DNA of 64,000 bases, from positions 310,001-374,000 of the forward strand of contig NZ_JABFTT010000003.1 of NCBI RefSeq assembly GCF_021404465.1, in the 5' to 3' direction. The DNA is from Billgrantia zhangzhouensis (GTDB taxonomy: Bacteria > Pseudomonadota > Gammaproteobacteria > Pseudomonadales > Halomonadaceae). Below are positions 22,421-31,578 of this stretch, piece by piece (positions within the stretch are counted from its first letter, which is position 1; the number at the start of each line of letters is the position of its first letter). The notes under the pieces are model-generated. The model was not told where the DNA came from. It made no database searches and saw only the letters and a list, made by a program, of their open reading frames with translations. Made by a program: the position numbers and the translations under genes.

Positions 22421-22460
22421 CGAATCGGCCCGGGCAGTTGCCCGGGCCGATTCGTTCGTG
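22421..22460 (+). terminator. Terminator after the GlsB-type gene
   Basis: A 15-bp perfect stem (22421-22435 paired with 22440-22454) around a 4-base loop, 16 bases past the stop. The following T-run is poor (TTCGTTCG), so efficiency is uncertain. The rest of the gap to katE (to 22690) shows no clear operator; an AT-rich patch at 22515-22550 is the most likely katE promoter zone. Confidence 0.7.
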
Positions 22461-22690
22461 CCGTATGGAGCGGTGAAGCTCTCCGAACGTAACCTAGAAG
22501 GTGTAGCTCACCTACTGTCGATAAATGTTTCCTTTTGTATTGATAGTCTGCGCTGATTGGCGGCCGGGTGGGGCAGGACTACCTTGTGAAGCGTGACCGC
22601 AAAAAAAGCATCCGTCGGGCTGCAAGGCCGGAGGCGGAGTTCGTCTACGCAGGGTAAGGATGGAACGACACCGCACAGAAGGAGCCGAGC

Positions 22691-24841
22691 ATGGCGAACA
22701 ACCCCCACACCACGCCCAACAGCGGCAAACCCAACGATACCGATTTCAAGACCACCGAGCACAGCAAGGCGGAACATCTGGAGAAGTACCGCAGCGATGC
22801 CACGGGGCACGATCTGCGCACCAACCACGGCGCGCGCATCGCCGACAATCATAATTCATTGAAGGCGGGCGAGCGGGGGCCGACACTGCTCGAAGACTTC
22901 ATCTTTCGCGAGAAGCTCAACCACTTCGACAACGAACGCATCCCCGAGCGCATCGTGCATGCGCGCGGCGCGGCAGCGCACGGCTACTTCCAGCCCTACG
23001 ACAACGCCGCCCAGTACTCCAAGGCCGGACTGTTCCAGGACTCCGGCAAGAAGACGCCGGTATTCGTGCGTTTCTCCACCGTCCAAGGGGCGCGCGGCTC
23101 CAACGACACCGTGCGCGACGTGCGCGGCTTCGCCACCAAGTTCTATACCGACGAAGGAAACTGGGACCTAGTGGCCAACAATATGCCGGTGTTCTTCATT
23201 CAAGATGCGATCAAGTTCCCCGACTTCGTCCATGCGGTGAAGCCCGAGCCGCACAACGAGATCCCCCAAGGGCAATCGGCCCACGACACCTTCTGGGATT
23301 TCGTCTCGCTGATGCCGGAGTCGACCCACATGGTGCTGTGGACCATGTCCGACCGCGCCTTCCCGCGCCATTACCGCAACATGGAAGGCTTCGGCGTGCA
23401 TACCTTCCGCCTGATCGACAGGCAGGGCAAGGCGCGCTTCGTGAAGTTTCACTGGAAGCCGTTGGCCGGTACCTGCTCGCTGATCTGGGACGAGGCACAG
23501 AAGCTATGGGGCCGCGATCCGGACTTCAACCGGCGCATGATGTGGGAAGACATCGAGAACGGCGACTTCCTGGAGTACGAGTTCGGCATCCAGGTGGTCG
23601 AGGAGGAGGACGAGCACAAGTTCGATTTCGACCTGCTCGACCCGACCAAGCTCATCCCCGAAGAGCTGGTGCCGGTCATACCGATCGGCAAGATGGTGCT
23701 CAACCGCAATCCCGACAACTACTTCGCCGAGACCGAGCAGGTCGCTTTCAACCCCGCGCATATCGTGCCGGGCATCGACTTCAGCAACGATCCATTGCTG
23801 CAGGGGCGGCTGTTCTCCTACCTCGATACCCAGATGTTGCGCCTGGGCGGGCCCAACTTCCACGAGATCCCGATCAACCAGCCGGTGTGCCCATTCCACA
23901 ACAACCAGCGCGACTCGATGCACCGCCAGACCATCAACAAGGGGCAGGCCTCCTACGAGCCCAACTCCATCGACGGCGGCTGGCCCAGCGAGACTCCGCC
24001 AGGGCCGGAGCACGGTGGCTTCGAGTCTTATCAGGAGCGTATCGATGCGCGCAAGATTCGCGCCCGCAGCCCTTCGTTCGGCGACCACTACTCCCAGGCC
24101 ACGCTGTTCTGGAACAGCCAGACCGAGGTCGAGAAGGAGCACATCATCGCCGCCTACACCTTCGAACTCTCGAAGGTGCAGCGCCCCTGGATCCGCGAGC
24201 GAGTGATCAAGGAGATTCTGCCCAACATTGATCTCGAGCTGGCACGCCGGGTCGGCGAGAATCACGGCATCGAGGCGCCGAGCCAGAAGCCTGCGCCCGC
24301 CGAGGAGCTGGGCACGAGTTCGCAACTGGAGTCTCCCGCCTTGAGCCTGATGGCGCGGCTGCCAGGCAACATCCAGTATCGCAAGGTAGCGATCCTGGTG
24401 GCTGACGGGGTCGATGGCGATCAGGTCGAGGCGCTCAAGAAGAAGCTCGAGGCCGAAGGCGCCCAAGGAATGGTGATCGCGCCGAGCATGGCACCGGTAA
24501 CGGCGGCTGGCGGCAAGAGCGTGACGCCCGATGCCATGCTCAACGGCATGCCCTCGGTGGCGGTGGATGCGGTGGTCGTGCCCGGCGGCAGCGACAGCGT
24601 GACCGCGTTGGCCCAGTCGGGGCAGGGACGTTACTACGTGCAGGAGGCCTACAAGCACCTCAAGGCGATCGCAGCCGTGGGTGAGGGCAAGATGCTGCTG
24701 GATGCAGCGGACGTGCCCACCGGGGAGGAAGGCGTGTTGACCGGTGCCAAGGTGGATGACGTCTTCACGCCGCTGCGCGATGCCATGGCGCAGCATCGGG
24801 TTTGGGCTCGCGATAGCAAGGCAAACGATATGCCCGCATAA
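22691..24841 (+). CDS. katE: Large-subunit catalase (HPII type) with C-terminal DJ-1/PfpI-like domain
   Basis: Heme catalase that decomposes hydrogen peroxide, typically under stationary-phase or osmotic stress control. The 716-aa protein has the catalytic His H90 (RIVHARG) and Asn N163 (VANNMPVFF), and the proximal heme tyrosine Y377 ([10 protein letters not shown]), spaced exactly as in E. coli HPII. Residues from about 570 form the flavodoxin/DJ-1-like domain of large catalases ([16 protein letters not shown]). The position matching HPII H392, which crosslinks to the heme tyrosine, is N354. AGAAGGAG precedes the ATG. Confidence 0.97.
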   Translation: MANNPHTTPNSGKPNDTDFKTTEHSKAEHLEKYRSDATGHDLRTNHGARIADNHNSLKAGERGPTLLEDFIFREKLNHFDNERIPERIVHARGAAAHGYFQPYDNAAQYSKAGLFQDSGKKTPVFVRFSTVQGARGSNDTVRDVRGFATKFYTDEGNWDLVANNMPVFFIQDAIKFPDFVHAVKPEPHNEIPQGQSAHDTFWDFVSLMPESTHMVLWTMSDRAFPRHYRNMEGFGVHTFRLIDRQGKARFVKFHWKPLAGTCSLIWDEAQKLWGRDPDFNRRMMWEDIENGDFLEYEFGIQVVEEEDEHKFDFDLLDPTKLIPEELVPVIPIGKMVLNRNPDNYFAETEQVAFNPAHIVPGIDFSNDPLLQGRLFSYLDTQMLRLGGPNFHEIPINQPVCPFHNNQRDSMHRQTINKGQASYEPNSIDGGWPSETPPGPEHGGFESYQERIDARKIRARSPSFGDHYSQATLFWNSQTEVEKEHIIAAYTFELSKVQRPWIRERVIKEILPNIDLELARRVGENHGIEAPSQKPAPAEELGTSSQLESPALSLMARLPGNIQYRKVAILVADGVDGDQVEALKKKLEAEGAQGMVIAPSMAPVTAAGGKSVTPDAMLNGMPSVAVDAVVVPGGSDSVTALAQSGQGRYYVQEAYKHLKAIAAVGEGKMLLDAADVPTGEEGVLTGAKVDDVFTPLRDAMAQHRVWARDSKANDMPA

Positions 24842-24873
24842 TCAAATGCCTGCGCGAGCGAATCACTGCGCTA

Positions 24874-25176
24874 TAGCCGCCATCCCTGGCGGCTACCCTG
24901 CGGGCCAGCCTAAAGGCTGTTCAAATTCGTTCCCGACGAATTTGTGCGCGGTGCCGAAGCGTCGGACCGTCGGATCCTCACATATACCCCATATGCTCCG
25001 GTTGACTCGAAACCTTCGGTTTCTCGCTCCTCCGGAGCCATCCTGCGGATGTTTGTCGCTTCGCTCGGTTCTGTGCTCCGTGCGCCTTGCGACCTACAGG
25101 GATGTGGGAAGTGCGTTGGTTCGTCGGGAACGAACCTAGCCGCTTCATCTCGCTCGGCGATTTGTTTAGCACTTCC
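24874..25176. repeat. Multi-hairpin intergenic repeat candidate with 15-bp inverted ends
   Basis: Most of the 412-base gap between katE and gabT is a run of stem-loops. They are 24874-24895 (8 bp), 24906-24919 (5 bp), 24922-24944 (9 bp), 25009-25023 (6 bp), 25026-25038 (5 bp) and 25118-25136 (7 bp). The last is enclosed by an 8-bp outer dyad (25107-25114 with 25169-25176). TTCGTTCCCGACGAA at 24926-24940 recurs as its exact inverse at 25120-25134, framing about 209 bases. No convincing gene is inside. This resembles MITE- or BIME-like repeats; copy number elsewhere cannot be judged from one window. Confidence 0.6.
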
Positions 25177-25202
25177 AGCGCTCGACGATATGGCGCCAAC
25201 GC

Positions 25203-25233
25203 AAAAGCCCGCCGGCACTGTCTGCCGGCGGGC
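25203..25233 (-). terminator. Terminator of gabDT
   Basis: An 11-bp perfect stem (25207-25217 with 25223-25233) around a 5-base loop. On the minus strand it is followed by TTTT from the A-tract at 25203-25206. It lies 20 bases after the gabT stop and may also stop plus-strand reading from katE. Confidence 0.88.
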
Positions 25234-25253
25234 GTTTCGCTACGTGATCACGA

Positions 25254-26546
25254 TCAGGCGGTGGCTTTGCTGCCGACCAGTTCCGTGAGCGCGGCTTCGA
25301 CGATGTCCAAGCCTTCCTCGAGGATCTCGTCTTCGATGGTCACCGGCATCAAGAAGCGGATGGTGTTGCCGTAGAGGCCGCAGGAGAGCAGGATCAGCCC
25401 CTTCTCGCGAGCCTTCTTGCACAGCGCGGCAGCCAGGTCGGCGTCGGGCGTGTGCTTGCTCTTGTCCGATACTAGGTCGATTGCCGCCATGGCACCCATG
25501 TTGCGGGCGTTGTCGACGCAATCGAAGTCGCTCTGCCACTGGCTGAAGTGCTTGGCCAGCTTGTCGCCCAGGGCCTGGCTCTTCTCGAGGATATTTTCTT
25601 CCTCGAATACGTCGAGCACTGCCAGGGTGGCCGCGCAGGAGAGCGGGTTGCCGGCATAGGTGCCGCCCAGCGAGTTGGAACCGGAGGCATCCATGACCTT
25701 GTCGGTACCCACCACGGCGGAGATCGGCATGCCGCCGGCCATGCTCTTGGCCATGGTAATGATGTCCGGCTCGACGCCGCTGTGCTCGATGGCGAACAGC
25801 TTGCCGGTACGGCCGAAGCCCGACTGCACCTCGTCGATGATCATCAGCATGCCGTGCTCATCGCAGATCTCGCGGATCGCCTTGAGGAAGCTGGCCGGGG
25901 CCGGGTAGAAACCGCCTTCGCCGAGGACCGGCTCGAGCACGATGGCGGCAGTATCGCGGGGGTTGGCGTCGGTCTTGATGGCCATCTTCAGGCCGCGAAT
26001 CGCCTCATCCTCGCTGACGCCGTGGTAGGGCACCGGGTAGGGGGCACGGAAGACGTTGCCTGGCATGGTGCCGAAGTCAGCGGCGTAGGGCGCGACCTTG
26101 CCGTTCATGGCCATAGTCATGAAGGTACGGCCGTGATAGCCGCCATCGAAGCAGATCACGTTATTCTTGCCGGTGGCGGCGCGGGCGATCTTCACCGCGT
26201 TTTCCAGCGCCTCGGCGCCAGAGTTGACCAGCATCACCTTGGCATGGCCACGCACGGGCGTGACCTGGCTCAGACGCTCGGCTACCTTCACGTAACCCTC
26301 GTAGGGCATCACGGTTTGGCAGGTGTGCATTACGCGATCGAGCTGGGCCTTGACCGCCTCGACCACCTTGGGGTGACGGTGACCGATGTTGAGCACGCCG
26401 ATGCCGCCGGCGAAGTCGATGATGCGGTTGCCGTCGGCGTCCCAGATCAGCGCGTTCTCAGCGCGGTCGGCGAACTGTGTGGCGGGGCTGGCGGCGCCGT
26501 TGGCCACGTAGCGTTGCTTGAGTTCGTTGAGCTGTGCGTTGTTCAT
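25254..26546 (-). CDS. gabT: 4-aminobutyrate--2-oxoglutarate transaminase
   Basis: PLP enzyme that transfers the amino group of GABA to 2-oxoglutarate, giving succinate semialdehyde. The 430-aa class-III aminotransferase has the PLP-lysine K267 (ITMAKSMAGGMP), the cofactor-nitrogen aspartate D239 (IIDEVQSGFGRTG), and GGTYAGNPLSCA. It is the second gene of a gabD-gabT operon, 33 bases after gabD, so the product passes directly to GabD and then to the succinate pool handled by the TCA cluster. A related preference (5-aminovalerate) cannot be excluded. Confidence 0.94.
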   Translation of the reverse strand: MNNAQLNELKQRYVANGAASPATQFADRAENALIWDADGNRIIDFAGGIGVLNIGHRHPKVVEAVKAQLDRVMHTCQTVMPYEGYVKVAERLSQVTPVRGHAKVMLVNSGAEALENAVKIARAATGKNNVICFDGGYHGRTFMTMAMNGKVAPYAADFGTMPGNVFRAPYPVPYHGVSEDEAIRGLKMAIKTDANPRDTAAIVLEPVLGEGGFYPAPASFLKAIREICDEHGMLMIIDEVQSGFGRTGKLFAIEHSGVEPDIITMAKSMAGGMPISAVVGTDKVMDASGSNSLGGTYAGNPLSCAATLAVLDVFEEENILEKSQALGDKLAKHFSQWQSDFDCVDNARNMGAMAAIDLVSDKSKHTPDADLAAALCKKAREKGLILLSCGLYGNTIRFLMPVTIEDEILEEGLDIVEAALTELVGSKATA

Positions 26547-26579
26547 CTTGCCTCCCTTCTGCTTGGACGTTGCGGGCGA

Positions 26580-28025
26580 TCAAAGGCCGCCGACACAGAC
26601 GTATTTTAGTTCAGTGAATTCATCCAGGCCGTGATGCGAGCCCTCGCGACCCAGGCCGGATTCCTTGACGCCGCCGAAGGGCGCCAGCTCGGTGGATAGA
26701 ATTCCCTCGTTGACGGCCACCATGCCATATTCCAGCCCCTCCATGACATGCCAGATACGGCGGTAGTCGTGGGCGTAGAAATAGGCCGCCAGGCCGAATT
26801 CGGTGGCATTGGCCATGGCGATGGCCTGGTCGTCGGTATCGAAGCGGAATACCGGCGCCAGTGGACCGAAGGTCTCCTCGCGGGCCACGCGCATTGCATC
26901 GGTGACATCGGCGATCACCGTGGGCTGGAAAAAGGTGCCGCCGAGCGCATGGGGTTCGCCGCCGCAGACCAGGCGGGCGCCCTTGGCCAGGGCGTCGGCG
27001 ATGTGGGACTGGACCTTGTCCACCGCGGCCGGGTTGATCAGTGGCCCCTGAGCCACGCCGTCGTCAAGGCCGTTGCCCACCTTGAGTTGAGCCACACGGG
27101 TGGCAAGCTTGTCGACGAAGGCGTCGTAGACGCTGGACTGAACCAGCAGACGGTTGGTACACACACAGGTCTGGCCGGAGTTGCGGTACTTCGATGCCAC
27201 CGCCCCCTCGACCGCGGCGTCCAGGTCGGCATCGTCGAAGACGATGAAGGGCGCGTTGCCGCCGAGCTCCATGGAGGCTTTCTTGACCGTACCGGCACAC
27301 TGCGCGAGCAGTTTCTTGCCCACCGGGGTGGAGCCGGTGAAGGAGACCTTGCGAACCCGCGGATCGGTGGTCAATACCTCGCCGATCTCGGCGGGACGGC
27401 TTGCCGTGACCACATTGAGCACTCCGGCCGGGAAGCCGACTTCCTCGGCCAGCCTGGCCAGGGCCAGGGCGGTCAGAGGCGTGGCCTCGGCGGGCTTGAT
27501 CACCACCGGGCAACCGGCGGCCAGGGCCGGGGCGCACTTGCGCGTGATCATTGCCAGCGGGAAGTTCCACGGGGTGATGGCCGCCACCACGCCGATCGGC
27601 TCGCGAAAGACCAGGATGCGCTTGTCGGCGCCATGGCTGGGCAGGGTCTCGCCGGCCATACGCTTGGCCTCTTCGGCATAGAACTCCACGAACGACGCAC
27701 CGTAGGCCACCTCACCGCGAGACTCGGCCAGCGGTTTGCCCTGCTCGAGAGTCATCAACCGGGCCAGCGACTCCTGATGCGCCATGATGGCGTCGAACCA
27801 GGCACGCAGCAGGACGGCGCGCTGCTTGACCGGCTGGCGGCGCCAAGCCGGCCAGGCGGCTTCGGCCGCTGCCACGGCAGCGCGGGCATCGTCCGCGGTG
27901 AGGTCCGGCACGCTGGCCAGTGTCTCGCCGGTGGCGGGATTGGTTACGCTGAAGCGGCGATCGGCGTCGCGCCATTGGCCGTCGATATAGGCCTTGTCGA
28001 TGAATATTTCGGCGGGGAGGGGCAT
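26580..28025 (-). CDS. gabD: NADP-dependent succinate-semialdehyde dehydrogenase
   Basis: Oxidises succinate semialdehyde to succinate. The 481-aa aldehyde dehydrogenase carries the catalytic pair E253 (MELGGNAPF) and C287 (NSGQTCVC) and the NAD(P)-binding stretch VVAAITPWNFPLAMITRK. The start at 28025 has GGAG 9 bases upstream. First gene of the gab operon; no regulator gene is adjacent, so control must come from elsewhere. Confidence 0.94.
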   Translation of the reverse strand: MPLPAEIFIDKAYIDGQWRDADRRFSVTNPATGETLASVPDLTADDARAAVAAAEAAWPAWRRQPVKQRAVLLRAWFDAIMAHQESLARLMTLEQGKPLAESRGEVAYGASFVEFYAEEAKRMAGETLPSHGADKRILVFREPIGVVAAITPWNFPLAMITRKCAPALAAGCPVVIKPAEATPLTALALARLAEEVGFPAGVLNVVTASRPAEIGEVLTTDPRVRKVSFTGSTPVGKKLLAQCAGTVKKASMELGGNAPFIVFDDADLDAAVEGAVASKYRNSGQTCVCTNRLLVQSSVYDAFVDKLATRVAQLKVGNGLDDGVAQGPLINPAAVDKVQSHIADALAKGARLVCGGEPHALGGTFFQPTVIADVTDAMRVAREETFGPLAPVFRFDTDDQAIAMANATEFGLAAYFYAHDYRRIWHVMEGLEYGMVAVNEGILSTELAPFGGVKESGLGREGSHHGLDEFTELKYVCVGGL

Positions 28026-28227
28026 GAAGGGCTCCGGGATGTTGATTATCTTGTTTTCTGAGTGTGCATTATTTAAAACATTTCGCCAAGGCCCTCCCGA
28101 AGGGGGCGGCCACTTTTTTACCGCCCTGAACCATCGGCGTGCGCGGTACTTTCCGCTACACTAGGCGCCGATTTCCCGGTGTCGCAGTAGCGCGCCTCTT
28201 TTTGCTGGTTGAATGTCGAGGTGAGAC
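28026..28227. promoter_or_regulatory. Divergent control region between gabD and the DUF1266 gene
   Basis: A 202-base gap between divergent genes. The gabD-proximal part (28035-28085) is AT-rich, including on the minus strand a GATAAT that could be a gabD -10 element; no convincing -35 goes with it. No operator was recognised. Confidence 0.4.
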
Positions 28228-30693
28228 TTGGTCGACCCCCTATACGCCTGGTGGGCTCAACAACTGGTCCTGTGCGACTGGGCCTTCGAGCCCGAACCCA
28301 ACACGATCGAAGCTGATGCGGCCCAGGCCCGGCTGCGAGCATTGGGCGTTGCCGATCGCGGCGAGTTGGGCTGGCGGCTGGTCGAGGCGTTCGGCACTGG
28401 TACGACCGATCCGGCACGCCTGTTGGCCGCCCTCGAGCTGGTCGCTCTGGCGGGCTCGGCCAACTGGCTCGCCGAGCCGCGCTTGCGCAGCTGGGTGGTA
28501 CGCCTGACTGATGAGATCACCCGTCATTACACCAGTCTGGACGAGTGGCTCGAGGCCTTGCAGCGTGCCAAGAGCGCCGAAGGCTGGGTGCGTGGCGACG
28601 ACGATTTCTGGGAGGCCTGCGAGGCGCTGGCGACGCTGGAGCGTGACGGAGACGGGATCACCTGGGATAGCTTGACGGGCTGGATTGCCGTGCAGCGCAA
28701 GGATCAGGCTCAAGCGCTCTGGCCCGATGCTCCTCATGCGCGCGCCTGGCGCCTGCGTGCAGCCTTTGCCCCGGTAGTGGAGCCCACGCCTGACGCAATG
28801 GACTGGCCCGATGCCAAGGCGTGGCTGTGGCAATACTGGCAGATCGAAGGTCGTAACGGCCTGATTCAGAGCCTGTTGTGGCTGGCCGGCTATGGTCATC
28901 GCCAAGGTTGGGACCTCGATGCCGCTCGTCTGCTGGCGGCGCGCAGCGAAGAGCGTCAGGCCTGGCTCGAGGAGCTGTCCGGCGGCGAACGGGAATATGG
29001 CCGGGTGCTGCTCGATTTCGTCGAACGGGGAGAGCCGCTCGAATGGGCCGCCTGGGATTGGCTGCGGCTAGTCGATCTGGCCTGGGCCGGTGCCTGCGCA
29101 GGCTGGCTGGATGTTGCCGAGGCCCAGGATTTCGCCACCCACGGCGCCGATCTGGTCCTGCGTCGCTACAGCGACTGGTCGGCCTTGGTGCGGGCTTACC
29201 AGCGCGGTTGCAGCTTGTTCGAAGGGCGCGACAGGCTGGCGGACATGCAGCGTGACTGGAATCTGCTGCTCAGCTCTCCTGTCAGCCCTTGGCGCACGCC
29301 GTTACAGCAACTGCTGGGTGAGACGGAGCGGGCGGCCTCGCGCCGCGCCATCATGACCTGGCGACGTTCGCCACGGCACTGGGTGTTGGCGCTGGCGTCG
29401 GTGCGCGAGCCTGAATTCGGCATGCGCCAGGGAGTGGCCGCGCCGGTCGCCGTCGAGCGGCGTGCCGATGCCTTGCGCTACCTCGACGAGACCCTGGGAC
29501 TGCACCCCGACGAAGGTGTGGAGGCCCTGTCGCGATACTGGTTGCCGGCCCAGGCGCATCATCTCAACCAGTTGGCTGCCGATGCCGCCCATGGCGCCCT
29601 GCCTCGGACCGACACGCCCTTTGGGCGCCCGGCGGCCGACGATATGGCCGGTCTCATCGCGCTGAAACAGGGTGGCCGCCATGCGGCGACCATCCACATG
29701 GCCGAAAAGTACGCCTTCTATCTACAGATGGCGATGGACAGCGCGGCGTTTGACTCCCAGGTGCTGGAGGCCTTGACCGAGGCGTTGCGTGGCACGTTGT
29801 GTCGCTTCTACTCCGATGCCCAGCGCCTGTTGGAGGCCTGGGCGCAGTGGGAGGCTCTCCTACCGGAGGGGGAGCATCCTCCGCTGGTCAATGAGATCCG
29901 CTGGCACCTGGACGATCCCGGCAGTCCTTTCCACTGGCTCGATTGGCAGGCAAGCCAATGGCAGGAGCCGGGGCCGCGGCCCACGCTGTCCCGCTTCACC
30001 GCCATGGCGCTGGTGGGGCCGCTGAACAACGCCATCTGGAGCGAGCCGCCGGTGGAGAGCGAGCGCGAGGCGGTCTCGATCCGCGAGTGGATCGATGGGC
30101 ATTACGGCCTGCACGGTCGGGACGAACTCAACGAGTTTCTCGATTTCCTGCTCGAGGCGGGAGATCGTCAGGAGTACCAGATCAATTACGCCCCCTATAC
30201 GCTGAATGCCCAGCGGCTGGCCTCGGAGATCGCCATGTTGGAAAGCGGCGACTGCAGCGAGGAGGACCGCAACCATTTACTGCGCCTGCAGCGGGTGCGT
30301 GACAACACCGATGGCTGCAATGAGCTGGACATGACCGCCTGGGACCTGGCCCAAGCGGTGGACCTGGCGATCGCTGGGCGTCAACTGGGCTGGCTGGAAG
30401 ATGCCGCCTTCGCCGGTGTGCTGGAGCGAGCCCATGTGCTGGCGGCAGAGCACTATGGCAGTTGGGAGGCCTATGCGCGGGGCCTCTATGCGGGTTTCTC
30501 GTTTTTCATGGGTGAGACGCCTGAGCGTGAAGGCTTCCTGAGTGGCTTTCGTCAGGCTCTGGTCGCGTGGCTTTCGGGGGCGCCGCCACTGGCCGGCTCC
30601 TGGGCCAGCCTGGATTTCCCCGGGGCCAGGCCACGACACTGGGCCCCCATGCATATCGACACATTGCCGGGCGATGTCAAGACGCTACATTAG
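28228..30693 (+). CDS. Large DUF1266-domain protein with duplicated repeat unit (821 aa)
   Basis: Function unknown; no signal peptide or membrane helix is evident. DUF1266-like sequence appears twice, around residues 200-345 (AAWDWLRLVDLAWAGACAGWL, then RRYSDWSALVRAYQRG) and 620-765 (TAWDLAQAVDLAIAGRQLGWL, then EHYGSWEAYARGLYAG). The two blocks align in order and spacing, indicating an internal duplication. The start is TTG at 28228, with GAGGTG a few bases upstream; no ATG or GTG is better placed. The protein is very rich in Trp and acidic residues. It stands alone, divergent from gabD. DUF1266 proteins are sometimes toxin- or secretion-associated, but nothing here proves that. Confidence 0.75.
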   Translation: MVDPLYAWWAQQLVLCDWAFEPEPNTIEADAAQARLRALGVADRGELGWRLVEAFGTGTTDPARLLAALELVALAGSANWLAEPRLRSWVVRLTDEITRHYTSLDEWLEALQRAKSAEGWVRGDDDFWEACEALATLERDGDGITWDSLTGWIAVQRKDQAQALWPDAPHARAWRLRAAFAPVVEPTPDAMDWPDAKAWLWQYWQIEGRNGLIQSLLWLAGYGHRQGWDLDAARLLAARSEERQAWLEELSGGEREYGRVLLDFVERGEPLEWAAWDWLRLVDLAWAGACAGWLDVAEAQDFATHGADLVLRRYSDWSALVRAYQRGCSLFEGRDRLADMQRDWNLLLSSPVSPWRTPLQQLLGETERAASRRAIMTWRRSPRHWVLALASVREPEFGMRQGVAAPVAVERRADALRYLDETLGLHPDEGVEALSRYWLPAQAHHLNQLAADAAHGALPRTDTPFGRPAADDMAGLIALKQGGRHAATIHMAEKYAFYLQMAMDSAAFDSQVLEALTEALRGTLCRFYSDAQRLLEAWAQWEALLPEGEHPPLVNEIRWHLDDPGSPFHWLDWQASQWQEPGPRPTLSRFTAMALVGPLNNAIWSEPPVESEREAVSIREWIDGHYGLHGRDELNEFLDFLLEAGDRQEYQINYAPYTLNAQRLASEIAMLESGDCSEEDRNHLLRLQRVRDNTDGCNELDMTAWDLAQAVDLAIAGRQLGWLEDAAFAGVLERAHVLAAEHYGSWEAYARGLYAGFSFFMGETPEREGFLSGFRQALVAWLSGAPPLAGSWASLDFPGARPRHWAPMHIDTLPGDVKTLH

Positions 30694-30731
30694 GGCTCGC
30701 TTTGGTTAGGAAATGTGGTTTATAGTCAGTT

Positions 30732-30842
30732 GGTTTATGAAACCGCTCCGTATGTGGCGGAGCTTTCACCCATGTCATCGTGAGCCGCCACAAGGCCGCT
30801 CTGGCAGTGGTACCGGGCGCGGGGCGCCAAGCACCACTGCCA
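30732..30842 (+). other. Structured leader or terminator region before the NlpC/P60 gene
   Basis: Stem-loops in series: a 5-bp stem (30732-30744); a 6-bp stem (30745-30763) followed by TTTC that may terminate the DUF1266 gene; then a branched structure. In the last, a 10-bp stem (30802-30811 with 30833-30842) encloses a 5-bp GC stem (30816-30828). The 232-base gap has no other recognisable feature. Confidence 0.5.
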
Positions 30843-30925
30843 CAGCGATCCTCCCGGGTTCATCAGGTAGGGCAATTGCCTGATCCGTGGACGCGTGCGG
30901 CTCAGGGAATGAGGACTTTGCAAGT

Positions 30926-31549
30926 ATGGTTGCCACGGGATCGAGTCGTATCGTTGTGCTCGGTGTGTCGCTGGCGTTGTTGGCTGGGTGTGCAGGCTCG
31001 TCGAAATCGTCGTTGCAAGCCCCCGACGACTACTTCGCGCGACAGTTGCCTGGTATGTCGTCTTCCTTCAATCCCATGATGTCCCCAGTGGACAACCCCA
31101 TCCTCCGGTTGGATAGCCTGCACAATCCATCCCCTGAGTTGATTCGAACTGCTTTGCTGGCGCAGCACGAGCGCTGGGCCGGCACGCCCTACCGGATCGG
31201 TGGCACGGGGCGCAACGGTATCGACTGCTCGGCGCTGGTGCAGAACGTGTTCAGCGAAACCTTCCGCCTGCAGTTGCCTCGCTCCACCAGCGAACAGGTG
31301 CGGGAGGGCACCCAGGTGTCCCGCGATGAGCTCCAGGTTGGCGATCTGGTCTTCTTCCGTCCTCCCGGCCGCTACGATCACGTGGGCATCTATGTCGGCG
31401 ATGGTTACTTCCTGCATGCCTCCACGTCTCAGGGCGTGATGCTCTCCGAGCTCGACAGCAACTACTGGAGGCGCTACTACTGGCAGGCACGCCGGACCCT
31501 GGAGCCTACCACCCTGGCGCAGCGCGTCACCGAACCAGGCGAGAGCTGA
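30926..31549 (+). CDS. NlpC/P60 family lipoprotein (peptidoglycan endopeptidase)
   Basis: Probable cell-wall hydrolase anchored in the outer membrane, cutting peptide crosslinks or stems (MepS/Spr or NlpC class). With the ATG at 30926 the 207-aa protein starts with a lipoprotein signal ending in the lipobox LLAGC (C22). The NlpC/P60 domain covers about 73-190, with catalytic C101 (NGIDCSALVQ), H152 (YDHVGIYVG) and H164 (YFLHAS). GAGGA lies about 10 bases before the start. An in-frame upstream ATG (30887) would bury the signal peptide and was rejected. Confidence 0.9.
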   Translation: MVATGSSRIVVLGVSLALLAGCAGSSKSSLQAPDDYFARQLPGMSSSFNPMMSPVDNPILRLDSLHNPSPELIRTALLAQHERWAGTPYRIGGTGRNGIDCSALVQNVFSETFRLQLPRSTSEQVREGTQVSRDELQVGDLVFFRPPGRYDHVGIYVGDGYFLHASTSQGVMLSELDSNYWRRYYWQARRTLEPTTLAQRVTEPGES

Positions 31550-31578
31550 GAGGAAGGCCGAGTGCTGGCGTTTCACTG

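Noticed and set aside
23504..24796. 430-aa frame antisense to katE
   Set aside because: katE is fully supported by catalytic residues; the opposing frame has no recognisable domain.
24744..25374. Several small frames between katE and gabT
   Set aside because: They lie in the hairpin-rich element, have no ribosome sites and encode low-complexity Arg/Ser/Pro-rich peptides.
26748..28061. 437-aa plus-strand frame across gabD
   Set aside because: gabD carries all active-site motifs on the minus strand; this frame is its shadow.
30803..30841. Possible tRNA or riboswitch
   Set aside because: The branched stem-loop has no tRNA arms or known riboswitch consensus that I can match; recorded only as structure.
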